From CAKXIK01 sp050947015 (lineage in GTDB: Bacteria > Bacillota > Clostridia > Oscillospirales > Acutalibacteraceae), in contig JBMNVT010000032.1 of NCBI GenBank assembly GCA_050947015.1, positions 1 to 9,332 on the forward strand: DNA of 9,332 nucleotides, in the 5' to 3' direction. Position 1 is the stretch's first letter; the number at the start of each line of letters is the position of its first letter. Under the pieces are notes generated by a model that was not told the origin of the DNA, did no database searches, and saw only the letters and a program-made list of their open reading frames with translations. Below are positions 1-5,921 of the stretch, in pieces. The position numbers and the translations under genes were made by a program.

Positions 1-1601
1 ATTACGGCGCGTACAACCTGAATACCAACAATACCATCAAACTATCCGTTGGTGGTGTTGCCAAGGTAAACAACACGGCGGCAAAAATTGATTTACGAAC
101 GGGAACGGGCACGACTCTCGCAACATGGACGGGTAACGTAGCTCACAACTCAGACGGTACATTAAATCTTGCGCTGTCTGGGTATTTTTATTTTAACAGT
201 TCTGCGGCAACGTCACTGCCAAAGGGTGGATATACGGTCAGCGGCACTGCGGCGCTTGATACGATTCCGCGAAAAAGCTCTGTCAGCTGTACGGATGCCA
301 ATGTAGGCAGCAGTGCGGTCATTACAATTAACCGCGCATCAAGTAGCTTCACGCACACACTGACCTATGTCTTTGGGAGTCTATCGGGCACGATTGCGAC
401 AAAAACCAGTAGCATGAGCATTGGGTGGACATTGCCAACCTCGTTCTATGCACAGATGACAAAGCGCACTCTCCAAGGTACAATCACCTGCGAAACATTC
501 AATGGCAGTACATCACTGGGAACCACTACATGCACATTTACAGCCACAGCGGTTGATACGGTTACGGTCAGCGGTACGGTTGTAGATACCAATTCAGTGA
601 CAGTTGCTCTGACCGGGGATGCATCAAAGCTGATAAGGTACTTTTCTACAGCAAAAGCAACAATCGCGGCAAGCACAAATAATAGCGCCACAATTACCAG
701 CAAGACGATTAACGGCGCGGCGGTATCAGCGGATCGTACATTTACCAATTGTGAAATCAACAAATTTACCTTTTACGCTAAAGATAGTCGTGATTATTCT
801 GATAGTGATACGGTTGAGCTAACCATGATCCCTTATGTGAAGCTGACTGTAAATGCAGCGGTTAAGCGTGACACACCTACAGGAAACGCGATAACGCTAA
901 CCGTGAAAGGTAATTACTATAACGGAAGTTTTGGCGCTACTGCAAACACGATTGGAATCAACTACCGATTCCGTGAAGCTGGGACAACATCGTGGGCCGA
1001 AGACGGACTCACACCTACTATAAACGGGAATACATACACGGCTTCTGTGAATTTAACAGGATTCGATTATCGCACAGAGTACGAATTCGAGATTTCCGTT
1101 GCCGACCGGCTTTCCGGAGACGTAGCAGGTGTTGATGTTGTGCGCGGACAGCCTGTTTTTGATTGGGGCAAAAGCGATTTTAATTTCAATGTTCCCGTTG
1201 CTGCGCCTTCTATGACGCTTGCCGGGAAAACGGTTCCGACCATCGAGACCGGCACATGGACGCCGGTATTGTCCGGCAGCGTGACGTACGCCAGCCGATC
1301 CGGAAGGTATATCAAAGTGGGGAATCTGGTGTGGATCACTTGTGATATCAAGCTGTCGAGCAAGGGCAGCACGACATCGGCGCTCACGATCACGGGGCTG
1401 CCGTTTCAGCCGACCGCAAACACTGCGCTTGTGCAGTCGTTTGACTATGCGACTAAAACGCCGCAGGTCGCTATTGCAGATTCTACGAACTTCATCCGCT
1501 TGACGCACGACAATAACGGCTCGTGGAACACGATGACGCACGCATCCATCAATGACGGCTTTCATGTGCTCATAAGCGGATGCTATCCGTGTGCAGGTTA
1601 A
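1..1601 (+). CDS. Phage tail/minor structural protein, DUF859-like (5' end outside window)
   Basis: The frame is open from the left edge (first full codon at position 3), so only the last 532 residues are visible and the first ATG inside the window (414) is not the start. The protein is Thr/Ser/Asn rich with repeated beta-strand-like stretches. Phrases such as DTIPRKSSVS, ITINRASSSFTHTLTY and FDWGKSDFNFNVPV are typical of the siphophage DUF859 family found in Streptococcus and clostridial phages, a distal tail or fibre component. The last ~115 residues (from about base 1245, IETGTWTPVLSG) are a separate GTWTP-type module often attached to the ends of phage fibre proteins, and are more GC-rich than the preceding part, suggesting module exchange. 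It is the first visible gene of the tail/lysis operon and presumably contacts the cell surface. The family call is by recall of sequence patterns; an exact receptor role is inference. Confidence 0.78.
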   Translation, partial: YGAYNLNTNNTIKLSVGGVAKVNNTAAKIDLRTGTGTTLATWTGNVAHNSDGTLNLALSGYFYFNSSAATSLPKGGYTVSGTAALDTIPRKSSVSCTDANVGSSAVITINRASSSFTHTLTYVFGSLSGTIATKTSSMSIGWTLPTSFYAQMTKRTLQGTITCETFNGSTSLGTTTCTFTATAVDTVTVSGTVVDTNSVTVALTGDASKLIRYFSTAKATIAASTNNSATITSKTINGAAVSADRTFTNCEINKFTFYAKDSRDYSDSDTVELTMIPYVKLTVNAAVKRDTPTGNAITLTVKGNYYNGSFGATANTIGINYRFREAGTTSWAEDGLTPTINGNTYTASVNLTGFDYRTEYEFEISVADRLSGDVAGVDVVRGQPVFDWGKSDFNFNVPVAAPSMTLAGKTVPTIETGTWTPVLSGSVTYASRSGRYIKVGNLVWITCDIKLSSKGSTTSALTITGLPFQPTANTALVQSFDYATKTPQVAIADSTNFIRLTHDNNGSWNTMTHASINDGFHVLISGCYPCAG

Positions 1602-1614
1602 GGAGGGAATAATT

Positions 1615-1854
1615 ATGACAACAACAGTAACGCTTGACGCGCTGACACAGAACAGCGTATCGGTAAAGACCCGGAAGACGATCACACAGGACGGAATAGA
1701 CTACGAGATCGGGGAGCCGCACCGCTGTGCTTATGTAAATAGCGTGTCTGGACGAAAGCAGCTTGCCGCAGAGCTGCCGGAGCCGTACCTGTCCGCGGTG
1801 CTGGCCGTATGGGGCAGCGTCCCGACCGTAGACGAACCGGAAGGAGGTGTTTAA
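1615..1854 (+). CDS. Small phage protein of unknown function (79 aa)
   Basis: The start is ATG 1615, seven bases after AGGAGGG at 1601-1607. An in-frame GTG at 1591 lies upstream of the RBS and is rejected. The RBS overlaps the stop of the tail gene. The protein has no membrane segment or signal peptide. It begins MTTTVTLDALTQ, has a mixed-charge middle (TRKTITQDGIDYEIGEP) and an Ala/Leu-rich amphipathic stretch (ELPEPYLSAVLAVWG) before an acidic end. Proteins of this look sit between the tail fibre gene and the lysis genes in clostridial prophages, but I know no function. Its place suggests a small tail-associated or assembly protein. Its stop shares a base with the first possible start of the endolysin gene, so the two are translationally coupled. 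Confidence 0.75.
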   Translation: MTTTVTLDALTQNSVSVKTRKTITQDGIDYEIGEPHRCAYVNSVSGRKQLAAELPEPYLSAVLAVWGSVPTVDEPEGGV

Positions 1855-1856
1855 TG

Positions 1857-2552
1857 ATGGGTAAATATCTAAGAACGATCAACAATTATCCGCCGTATGC
1901 GCTGATGAAGGATAAGCGGGGCTTTATCAGCAGGCTGTACGGCAACGGGCATACCGGAGTAGACAGCGTGGGAAATCAGTGGGCAAACCCGGTATGCGCG
2001 ATCTGCGACGGTACCGTGCTGCAGGCTTACATCAGCGCAAGCCTCGGGAAAGTCGTCCAGTACGGCGCAGGACGCGTTAAAATCGCGTATTACCATCTTG
2101 CCACGATATCCGTAAAAGTCGGCCAGAAGGTCACTGCAGGCAAAACACAGATAGGCATTGAGGGCAACACGGGAGCGCTTGCAGACGGAAAGCATCTGCA
2201 TGTCAGCATCTGGATAGACGGCGTATTGGTCGACCCTCTCCCTTATCTGACAGGCGCAAAAAAGCTGCCGGTAATGCAGCAGTCACAAATCAATAACGCT
2301 CTGACAGGAGCGCATGAGGGGGAAAAGTACATGATCCGCAAAGTAACAAAAGCGTTGAATCTGCGCAGCACACGGAGCCTTGCAAACAACAGCAACCTCG
2401 TTTACAAGGATATGCCGGTCGGCACGGTGTTTCTGGTCACCGACACCGTGAAAGAAGGCGGCGTGACGTGGGGCAAGGTAATTGTCACGATTAACGGAAA
2501 GACCTATGCCGGGTGGAGCAACATTGCAACAACTTGGAGCGTGGAGGTATGA
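1857..2552 (+). CDS. Endolysin: M23-family peptidoglycan endopeptidase with C-terminal SH3 domain
   Basis: This is a 231-aa lysis enzyme expected to cut peptide cross-links of peptidoglycan at the end of the phage cycle. An N-terminal LytM/M23 (lysostaphin-type) domain occupies about residues 20-145. The zinc ligands are visible: H32 and D36 in GHTGVD, and H115 of the HLH motif (113-115), with H80 in YYHLA as a further active-site His. Residues about 157-228 (IRKVTKALNLRST through YAGWSN) look like a bacterial SH3 domain for wall binding. There is no signal peptide, so release depends on the holin. Two adjacent ATGs exist (1854 and 1857). I chose 1857 because AAGGAGG at 1841-1847 then has better spacing; 1854 overlaps the preceding stop. 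The lysin lies before the XhlA-like gene and holin rather than after them. Confidence 0.88.
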   Translation: MGKYLRTINNYPPYALMKDKRGFISRLYGNGHTGVDSVGNQWANPVCAICDGTVLQAYISASLGKVVQYGAGRVKIAYYHLATISVKVGQKVTAGKTQIGIEGNTGALADGKHLHVSIWIDGVLVDPLPYLTGAKKLPVMQQSQINNALTGAHEGEKYMIRKVTKALNLRSTRSLANNSNLVYKDMPVGTVFLVTDTVKEGGVTWGKVIVTINGKTYAGWSNIATTWSVEV

Positions 2553-2554
2553 GC

Positions 2555-2842
2555 ATGGATGGGAATAACATCGCGCAGCAGGCCTTAGACAGCGCCAAAA
2601 GCGCACACAAGCGCATTGACACGCTTGAGCATGAGGTCGGAGATCTCCGCACGCTGACTGTCGCTGTAGGCAAAATGGGAGAGCGCCTCGAAGGGGTCAA
2701 GACGGACGTGGAGGAAATCAAAACGGACGTCAAGGCCATTACGGACAAGCCAGGAAAGCTGCAGGATAAATTGATTGCTGCAGCGCTGACCGCGCTTGCA
2801 ACAGGTCTGGTCGGCGCGATCCTCGCGCTGATCCTTAAGTGA
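2555..2842 (+). CDS. XhlA-like phage membrane protein (coiled coil plus C-terminal TM)
   Basis: This is a 95-aa protein. A hydrophilic N-terminal part with heptad-like spacing (about residues 15-65, including the near-repeat VKTDVEEIKTDVK) predicts a coiled coil. It is followed by a basic KPGKLQDK hinge and one membrane segment at about 73-94 (LIAAALTALATGLVGAILALIL). This arrangement matches the hemolysin XhlA / phage lysis-accessory family, which acts with the holin and endolysin at the membrane. ATG 2549 (overlapping the lysin stop as ATGA) leaves only one base after GGAGG at 2543-2547, so ATG 2555 with seven bases is preferred; the difference is two residues. The stop at 2840-2842 overlaps the RBS of the next gene. 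Confidence 0.8.
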   Translation: MDGNNIAQQALDSAKSAHKRIDTLEHEVGDLRTLTVAVGKMGERLEGVKTDVEEIKTDVKAITDKPGKLQDKLIAAALTALATGLVGAILALILK

Positions 2843-2854
2843 GGAGGTAAAACA

Positions 2855-3055
2855 ATGACAAATTTAAAAATCTGGCTAAAGGCCGCAGGTGTGCGTGCTG
2901 TTAAGACCATCGCTCAGACTGCCGTCGCTACGATCGGCACGTCTGCCGTACTTGGTGATGTCAACTGGGTCATGGTTGCGTCAGCTTCGGCTCTGGCCGG
3001 TATCCTGTCGCTGCTGACCAGTGTGGCCGGTCTGCCGGAAGTCAAGGAAAACTAA
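2855..3055 (+). CDS. Phage holin, small r1t-like type
   Basis: This is a 66-aa membrane protein with two hydrophobic segments (about residues 13-33 and 36-58) and a short charged C-terminus (PEVKEN). The signature WLKAAGVRAVKTIAQTAVA, then VNWVMVASASALAGILSLL, strongly resembles the r1t-type holins of Firmicutes phages. Holins assemble in the membrane and open holes that give the endolysin access to the wall. The gene starts six bases after GAGGAGGT at 2841-2848, which overlaps the stop of the XhlA-like gene. It is the last gene of the late operon, and a strong terminator follows 20 bases after the stop. Confidence 0.9.
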   Translation: MTNLKIWLKAAGVRAVKTIAQTAVATIGTSAVLGDVNWVMVASASALAGILSLLTSVAGLPEVKEN

Positions 3056-3075
3056 ATATTACCTATCAGTAATAA

Positions 3076-3111
3076 AGCGGGGCACCTTATTCGGGTGTCC
3101 CGCTCTTTTTT
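3076..3111 (+). terminator. Intrinsic terminator of the prophage lysis operon
   Basis: An 11-bp stem (3076-3086 with 3094-3104, one G-U pair) and 7-base loop is followed by CTTTTTT at 3105-3110. It lies just after the holin. The same bases encode the last residues of the convergent - strand gene ending at 3087. On the - strand the hairpin is followed only by a broken U tract (TTTATTA), so bidirectional function is possible but weaker. Confidence 0.88.
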
Positions 3112-3599
3112 GCTGCGTATTTTAACATCCATCCTTTGTAGCTCATCGATGGCCGTCCTTTTCGGGTTCTGTTAATCGATGATGCGATCGCCGAAAATCC
3201 AGTGCGTATGCGTGTAATTGATTTTTCTGGATCAATGGCATCAGGCTCAAAAAGCCGATAGTTATTCCTGACCCAGTCCAAAAGGTTTACAACTTCGATC
3301 TCGTTCCCTTCCGGAGACACCAGCAGCCAAATGTGCGAATTCCGGTTCTGCGGCCCTCTTTGATTTTGCGGATCCATAAGGGCTGCTGCAACTCCGATCG
3401 GCTGCAACTTATGCATCACCGCGCGTCTCCGATCGTTTTGCTTAAGCGATTTTTTTGCGTCATCGCTCCAATTATTTGATACGCCCATGTGTTGTTGGCT
3501 GCGGTATTTAGCGCTGCACTCATTGCTGCATGTATGCTTTTTGTCAGACGGATAGCACTCAAACTCTTTCCCGCAGATAACGCAAGATCGTTTAATCAC
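3087..3599 (-). CDS. Cys4 zinc-finger protein, uncharacterised, prophage accessory
   Basis: This is a 170-aa protein. Residues 6-28 carry C6-x2-C9, C24-x3-C28, a likely zinc-binding knuckle (CVICGKEF..TCSNEC) like those at the ends of phage and homing-endonuclease-associated proteins. The middle is basic and polar. The C-terminal half (WLLVSPEGNEIEVVNLLDWVRNN, then FSAIASSINRT, then YKGWMLKYAAKK) resembles a repeat seen in phage DNA-binding proteins where a short beta unit, a helix-turn-helix-like piece and a final YKGW motif follow one another. No HNH or GIY-YIG catalytic motif is visible, so nuclease activity is not supported; DNA binding is inference. The start is GTG 3599, overlapping the upstream stop by four bases (GTGA) and preceded by AAGGAGG with about eight bases spacing. 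It is the third gene of the - strand operon. Confidence 0.72.
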   Translation of the reverse strand: MIKRSCVICGKEFECYPSDKKHTCSNECSAKYRSQQHMGVSNNWSDDAKKSLKQNDRRRAVMHKLQPIGVAAALMDPQNQRGPQNRNSHIWLLVSPEGNEIEVVNLLDWVRNNYRLFEPDAIDPEKSITRIRTGFSAIASSINRTRKGRPSMSYKGWMLKYAAKKSGTPE

Positions 3600-3880
3600 A
3601 TCAGCAGCCTCCTTAGATCATCGACCTCAAGAGCATCAGCAAGTTTAATCGCAGTATTAAGCGTGAGGTTCCCAATCTGTCGTCGTCCTTTTTCTATGTC
3701 GCAGATGTTTCCTCGGCTCATGCCAATCGCATCCGCAAGCTGCTGGACGGTCATGCCTTTTTTGGTGCGCAAATATGCCAGGGGATTGGTCGGATTGTTA
3801 TGGCAATCCCTGCCGTAAGACGACAGACTACATTCGTCGCAGGTGACACCGTCAACATTACAATCAACATACCGTTTCAT
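3596..3880 (-). CDS. XRE-family helix-turn-helix regulator with N-terminal Cys cluster
   Basis: This is a 94-aa protein. Residues 34-93 form a canonical XRE/Cro-C1 domain: LAYLRTKKGMTVQQLADAIG, then MSRGNICDIEKGRR, then LTLNTAIKLADALEV. The recognition helix is at about 55-64. The preceding 30 residues hold four cysteines (C7, C14, C17, C26), which could form a small metal or redox site; this is unusual for a minimal XRE protein. The start ATG is nine bases after AGGAGG at 3890-3895, which overlaps the stop region of the acidic protein gene 16 bp upstream. Its position downstream of a small acidic protein and near a palindromic promoter site suggests it autoregulates this operon. The target site is inference. 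It is less likely to be the main prophage repressor because no divergent cro-like gene is next to it. Confidence 0.85.
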   Translation of the reverse strand: MKRYVDCNVDGVTCDECSLSSYGRDCHNNPTNPLAYLRTKKGMTVQQLADAIGMSRGNICDIEKGRRQIGNLTLNTAIKLADALEVDDLRRLLM

Positions 3881-3896
3881 TTTTTTGATCCTCCTA

Positions 3897-4259
3897 TTAT
3901 TTAATAATGACAGCTACCTGCGCGTCGTGCATCACGATCTCGCCATCATCGTCGCCATAATCTGCGCTATCGCTTACCAGTAGAGCACAATGGTCATAGT
4001 TGTTAATGCAGTCAGTTATGATACGTCCTGCATCCTGCATGGCATCTGTGTGATCGTTGATTTTATAAGCGCTTACGCCATCAAGTTCTTCGGCATCGTC
4101 GATGTCTTGGTCTCCAAAAAGATCTCTGCTGTCAAACTGATGGCTTTTATGCTCCATCGCACCGAGCGAAAATTCAACACCGTCCTGCACGCGGATACCA
4201 ACATACTCATAATCCCAAGCGAGGTTCTCGATCATTTCGATAATTTCTGTTACTGTCAT
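3897..4259 (-). CDS. Highly acidic small protein, unknown function (anti-defence candidate)
   Basis: This is a 120-aa protein with 20 Asp and 9 Glu against 3 Lys and 3 Arg, a net charge near -23. It has no signal peptide or membrane segment. The N-terminus MTVTEIIEMIENLAWDYEYVGIRV looks like a helix followed by a strand; the phrases EELDGVSAYKIND and DSADYGDDDGEIVMHDAQVAVI recall a family of uncharacterised Firmicutes proteins. The RBS GGAGGGA is at 4266-4272. It is the first gene of a three-gene operon, directly behind the operator-bearing promoter. The composition would suit a DNA mimic (as in Ocr/ArdA or several anti-CRISPR proteins), but it could equally be a metal-binding or housekeeping accessory protein. 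No function is assigned. Confidence 0.75.
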   Translation of the reverse strand: MTVTEIIEMIENLAWDYEYVGIRVQDGVEFSLGAMEHKSHQFDSRDLFGDQDIDDAEELDGVSAYKINDHTDAMQDAGRIITDCINNYDHCALLVSDSADYGDDDGEIVMHDAQVAVIIK

Positions 4260-4292
4260 TTTTATTCCCTCCGTATCTCTTACTGTGATTAT

Positions 4293-4321
4293 ATTGTACT
4301 ACAAATGTAGTGCAATGTCAA
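4293..4321 (-). promoter_or_regulatory. Promoter of the acidic-protein/XRE/zinc-finger operon
   Basis: On the - strand TTGACA (4316-4321) and TACAAT (4293-4298) are separated by exactly 17 bases. A perfect TATAAT (4288-4293) also lies downstream but at 22-base spacing, too far for the same -35. The start of transcription is expected near 4286, about 27 bases before the ATG. Confidence 0.8.
4298..4311. promoter_or_regulatory. Palindromic operator between -35 and -10
   Basis: ACTACA-AA-TGTAGT is a perfect 6-2-6 inverted repeat filling the promoter spacer, with two further matching outer bases on each side after one mismatch. A repressor bound here would block RNA polymerase. The core TACA-NN-TGTA is also the shape of BlaI/MecI/CopY boxes, so the cognate regulator may be the XRE protein of this operon or a host regulator. 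Confidence 0.65.
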
Positions 4322-4341
4322 TAGCTTTTTTGAAAATATTT

Positions 4342-4390
4342 AAAAAAATTAACGGGAACATTTCGTCAGATCGGAGTGCTCCCGTTTTTT
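4342..4390. terminator. Bidirectional terminator-like hairpin between prophage cargo and att region
   Basis: A 7-bp perfect stem AACGGGA (4351-4357) / TCCCGTT (4380-4386) is followed on the + strand by a T run (4385-4390) and on the - strand by AA then seven T (complement of 4342-4348). The loop is long (22 bases) but may pair internally. On the - strand it would stop readthrough from the tRNA toward the accessory operon. Confidence 0.6.
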
Positions 4391-4455
4391 GTTGTAATAA
4401 ACTATTGATATTTTCTTTAATTTCAAGATAATATAAAGTAAAATTCAAATAAATC

Positions 4456-4526
4456 TGCCGCACTTCTGCCGCAATCGTGCCGAATTTTATTGTTTGCCGC
4501 ACCTTTGCCGCAGTTGTTTTGACGCA
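4456..4526. repeat. Phased TGCCGCA direct repeats (probable integrase arm-type sites)
   Basis: TGCCGCA occurs at 4456-4462, 4467-4473, 4495-4501 and 4506-4512, with one-mismatch copies TGCCGAA at 4478-4484 and TGACGCA at 4520-4526. Starts are 11 bp apart for 4456/4467/4478 and 4495/4506, with four-base AT-mixed spacers. They sit 85-155 bp from the 3' end of tRNA-Thr in an AT-rich, gene-free stretch. This is how arm-type binding sites of tyrosine integrases lie in att regions. The repeats are directly seen; the integrase role is inference. Confidence 0.65.
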
Positions 4527-4540
4527 TTTTAATGAATTTT

Positions 4541-4564
4541 AATACAATAAAAAATACAATAAAA
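4541..4564. repeat. Tandem 12-bp repeat AATACAATAAAA x2
   Basis: Two perfect adjacent copies (4541-4552 and 4553-4564). The second provides the poly-U tract (on the - strand) of the tRNA terminator. It may be only a slippage product in AT-rich DNA. Confidence 0.6.
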
Positions 4565-4600
4565 AATCCCGCAAACCGCATTGTGTCGCGATTTACGGGA
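4561..4600 (-). terminator. Terminator of tRNA-Thr
   Basis: The stem arms are 4588-4600 and 4567-4579. They pair over 13 positions in the - strand RNA (two as G-U), closing a short loop, and are followed by six U (4561-4566). On the + strand the two G-U positions become C-A mismatches, which shows the hairpin is meant for the - strand. It begins 10 bases after the encoded CCA. Confidence 0.82.
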
Positions 4601-4610
4601 CTTTTTGAAT

Positions 4611-4686
4611 TGGAGCTGGTTGACGGACTTGAACCCCCGACCTGCTGATTACAAATCAGCTGCTCTACCAACTGAGCTAAACCAGC
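4611..4686 (-). tRNA. tRNA-Thr (anticodon UGU), CCA encoded
   Basis: The 76-nt cloverleaf has acceptor GCTGGTT/AACCAGC (7 bp), D arm GCTC..GAGC, anticodon stem GCTGA/TCAGC with loop TTTGTAA (anticodon TGT, reads ACA), variable loop AGGTC, T arm GGGGG-TTCAAGT-CCGTC, discriminator T and encoded CCA. The T stem has a G-G mismatch at its third pair and a G-U at its second. The 3' end faces the prophage, as expected if the phage integrated into the 3' part of this gene and supplied that part itself. Confidence 0.95.
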
Positions 4687-4705
4687 GTTTGTTGTTTCGC
4701 CCATC

Positions 4706-4735
4706 AGTATAGCATACTGTCGGCAGGCTTGTCAA
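4706..4735 (-). promoter_or_regulatory. tRNA-Thr promoter
   Basis: TTGACA (4730-4735) and TATACT (4706-4711) are 18 bases apart on the - strand. They lie about 20 bases before the mature 5' end, and immediately downstream of the SPFH gene's terminator. Confidence 0.82.
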
Positions 4736-4737
4736 GC

Positions 4738-4777
4738 AAAAAAAGAGCGGCTGCAGAGGAATTGCCTGACAGCCGCA
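4738..4777 (-). terminator. Terminator of the SPFH protein gene
   Basis: On the - strand GCGGCTG (4770-4776) pairs perfectly with CAGCCGC (4747-4753). It is followed by CTC and a run of seven or more T (4738-4744). It lies 48 bases after the stop codon of the SPFH gene and insulates it from the tRNA promoter. Confidence 0.85.
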
Positions 4778-4824
4778 ACCTTTTATTGGTTTTTACGAGC
4801 GCTTTCAACCGGCGTGTAAACGGT

Positions 4825-5790
4825 TCAGCCGTTCTGGTTTGCGCTGTCGTCAAAGTTGATAATCGGCAGGGTGCCGTTGTCGGCGCCGCTTACAAATTCG
4901 GGAAGCTTACCGTTCCAGGCTTGGGTGTAATAATATTCAATCAGCTCCGGTGTCAGAGTTTCGGCCAGCTTGCGGTTTTTTTCCGCTTCCTTTTCGCCGG
5001 CGTACCTTGCTGCCTCGGCTTCAATTTTAGAAACCTCAGCGGCAGCGTTTGCGGCGATGACACTGCGCTCGGCGGCGGCTTGTGCCTCCAGGTTTGCCTG
5101 CTGCTGCTCAATCTGAGCCTTCAGTTTGGCTTGTTCGGCCACCTGCTTCGCTTCCACGGCATCGGTAAAGGCATCCGAAAAATCAATGTTTTCTACCGCA
5201 GCGGAAAGAACGATAATATTGTATTCTGTCAGATTGGCGGTCAGAATATCCGTAATTTCGGCGGAAAGGCTGCTGCGTTTGGTAATCAGGCTTTCAGCCG
5301 TGTATTGAGCAAACACCGTTTTTACCGCTTCCTGAATCCGGGGCGCAATTACGGTGTCGTAATAGGAAACGCCAATGGTGCGGTAAATCGTCTGAGCGTT
5401 TTCTTTCGAAATTTGATAGTTGAGGGAAAAGCTGACCGAAACCTCCTGAATATCGCTGGAAAACGCGGTCAGATCCATCACCTGCTTCTGGGTGCGGTTA
5501 TCCATGTTGGTTACGTTCTGGAACGGTGATTTCACATGGATTCCCGCCTCATAAGTATAGTTTTCAACATTTCCGAACGTTGTCACCACGCCGGTATGCC
5601 CAGTCGGAACGGAGGTAATGCATCCTGCGCCGATAATGGCCAATCCGACAAGCGAAACCAGCTGCAGTGGGCGAATCTTCCAGCGCAGTGCCGTCTGAAC
5701 CCGATCACCGGTTATAATGCGTTCCTTTTTCAGGCCGAAAATGAAAAAGGCGCCGAGAAATACAATCAATCCCAAAACAAAGTAAAACAT
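4825..5790 (-). CDS. SPFH/Band 7 (prohibitin-family) membrane protein
   Basis: This is a 321-aa protein. Two N-terminal hydrophobic segments (about residues 1-20 and 43-59) are separated by a basic loop (KKERIITGDRVQTALRWKIR). A Band 7/SPFH domain follows (about 60-245; opening VPTGHTGVVTTFGNV, with YEAGIHVKSPFQNV and DIQEVSVSFSLNYQI). An Ala/Gln/Glu-rich coiled coil occupies about 212-275 (EAKQVAEQAKLKAQI, then AAAEVSKIEAEAARYAGEKE). The end YYYTQAWNGKLPEFV is typical of prokaryotic prohibitins. Such proteins form large ring-like membrane scaffolds and often partner with FtsH or other membrane enzymes. The start ATG 5790 is eight bases after AAAGGAG; the longer frame to 5853 lacks an RBS. 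It is preceded by a riboswitch-like leader and no closer promoter is evident, so expression probably depends on readthrough of that leader's terminator. Confidence 0.9.
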   Translation of the reverse strand: MFYFVLGLIVFLGAFFIFGLKKERIITGDRVQTALRWKIRPLQLVSLVGLAIIGAGCITSVPTGHTGVVTTFGNVENYTYEAGIHVKSPFQNVTNMDNRTQKQVMDLTAFSSDIQEVSVSFSLNYQISKENAQTIYRTIGVSYYDTVIAPRIQEAVKTVFAQYTAESLITKRSSLSAEITDILTANLTEYNIIVLSAAVENIDFSDAFTDAVEAKQVAEQAKLKAQIEQQQANLEAQAAAERSVIAANAAAEVSKIEAEAARYAGEKEAEKNRKLAETLTPELIEYYYTQAWNGKLPEFVSGADNGTLPIINFDDSANQNG

Positions 5791-5921
5791 AGCGATAACT
5801 CCTTTGCTGTCAATGGCGGCAGTCCGGGCGGTCTGCGCATTTTGGTGCCGCATCGGGAATGCGCAGGCTGTTCGATATTGTTTTCTTCCCCCTTTCCCGA
5901 AAGAGCCGTTCGTACCGGCAG

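Noticed and set aside
1053..1685. 210-aa - strand ORF inside the tail gene
   Set aside because: It overlaps a clear DUF859-like coding frame, has no RBS and reads as a low-complexity shadow.
3087..3599. HNH or homing endonuclease
   Set aside because: Only the Cys4 knuckle and YKGW-type tail are visible; no His-Asn-His or GIY-YIG catalytic motif.
4456..4526. CRISPR array
   Set aside because: Repeats are only 7 bp and spacers 4-10 bp, far below any CRISPR unit.
4423..4704. 93-aa - strand ORF containing AQLVEQLICNQQVGGSSPS
   Set aside because: This is translation across the tRNA-Thr gene and its terminator; such peptides are a common false annotation of tRNA loci.
4729..5529. 266-aa + strand ORF
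   Set aside because: It lies antisense to the SPFH gene with no RBS; it stays open only because of that gene's codon composition.
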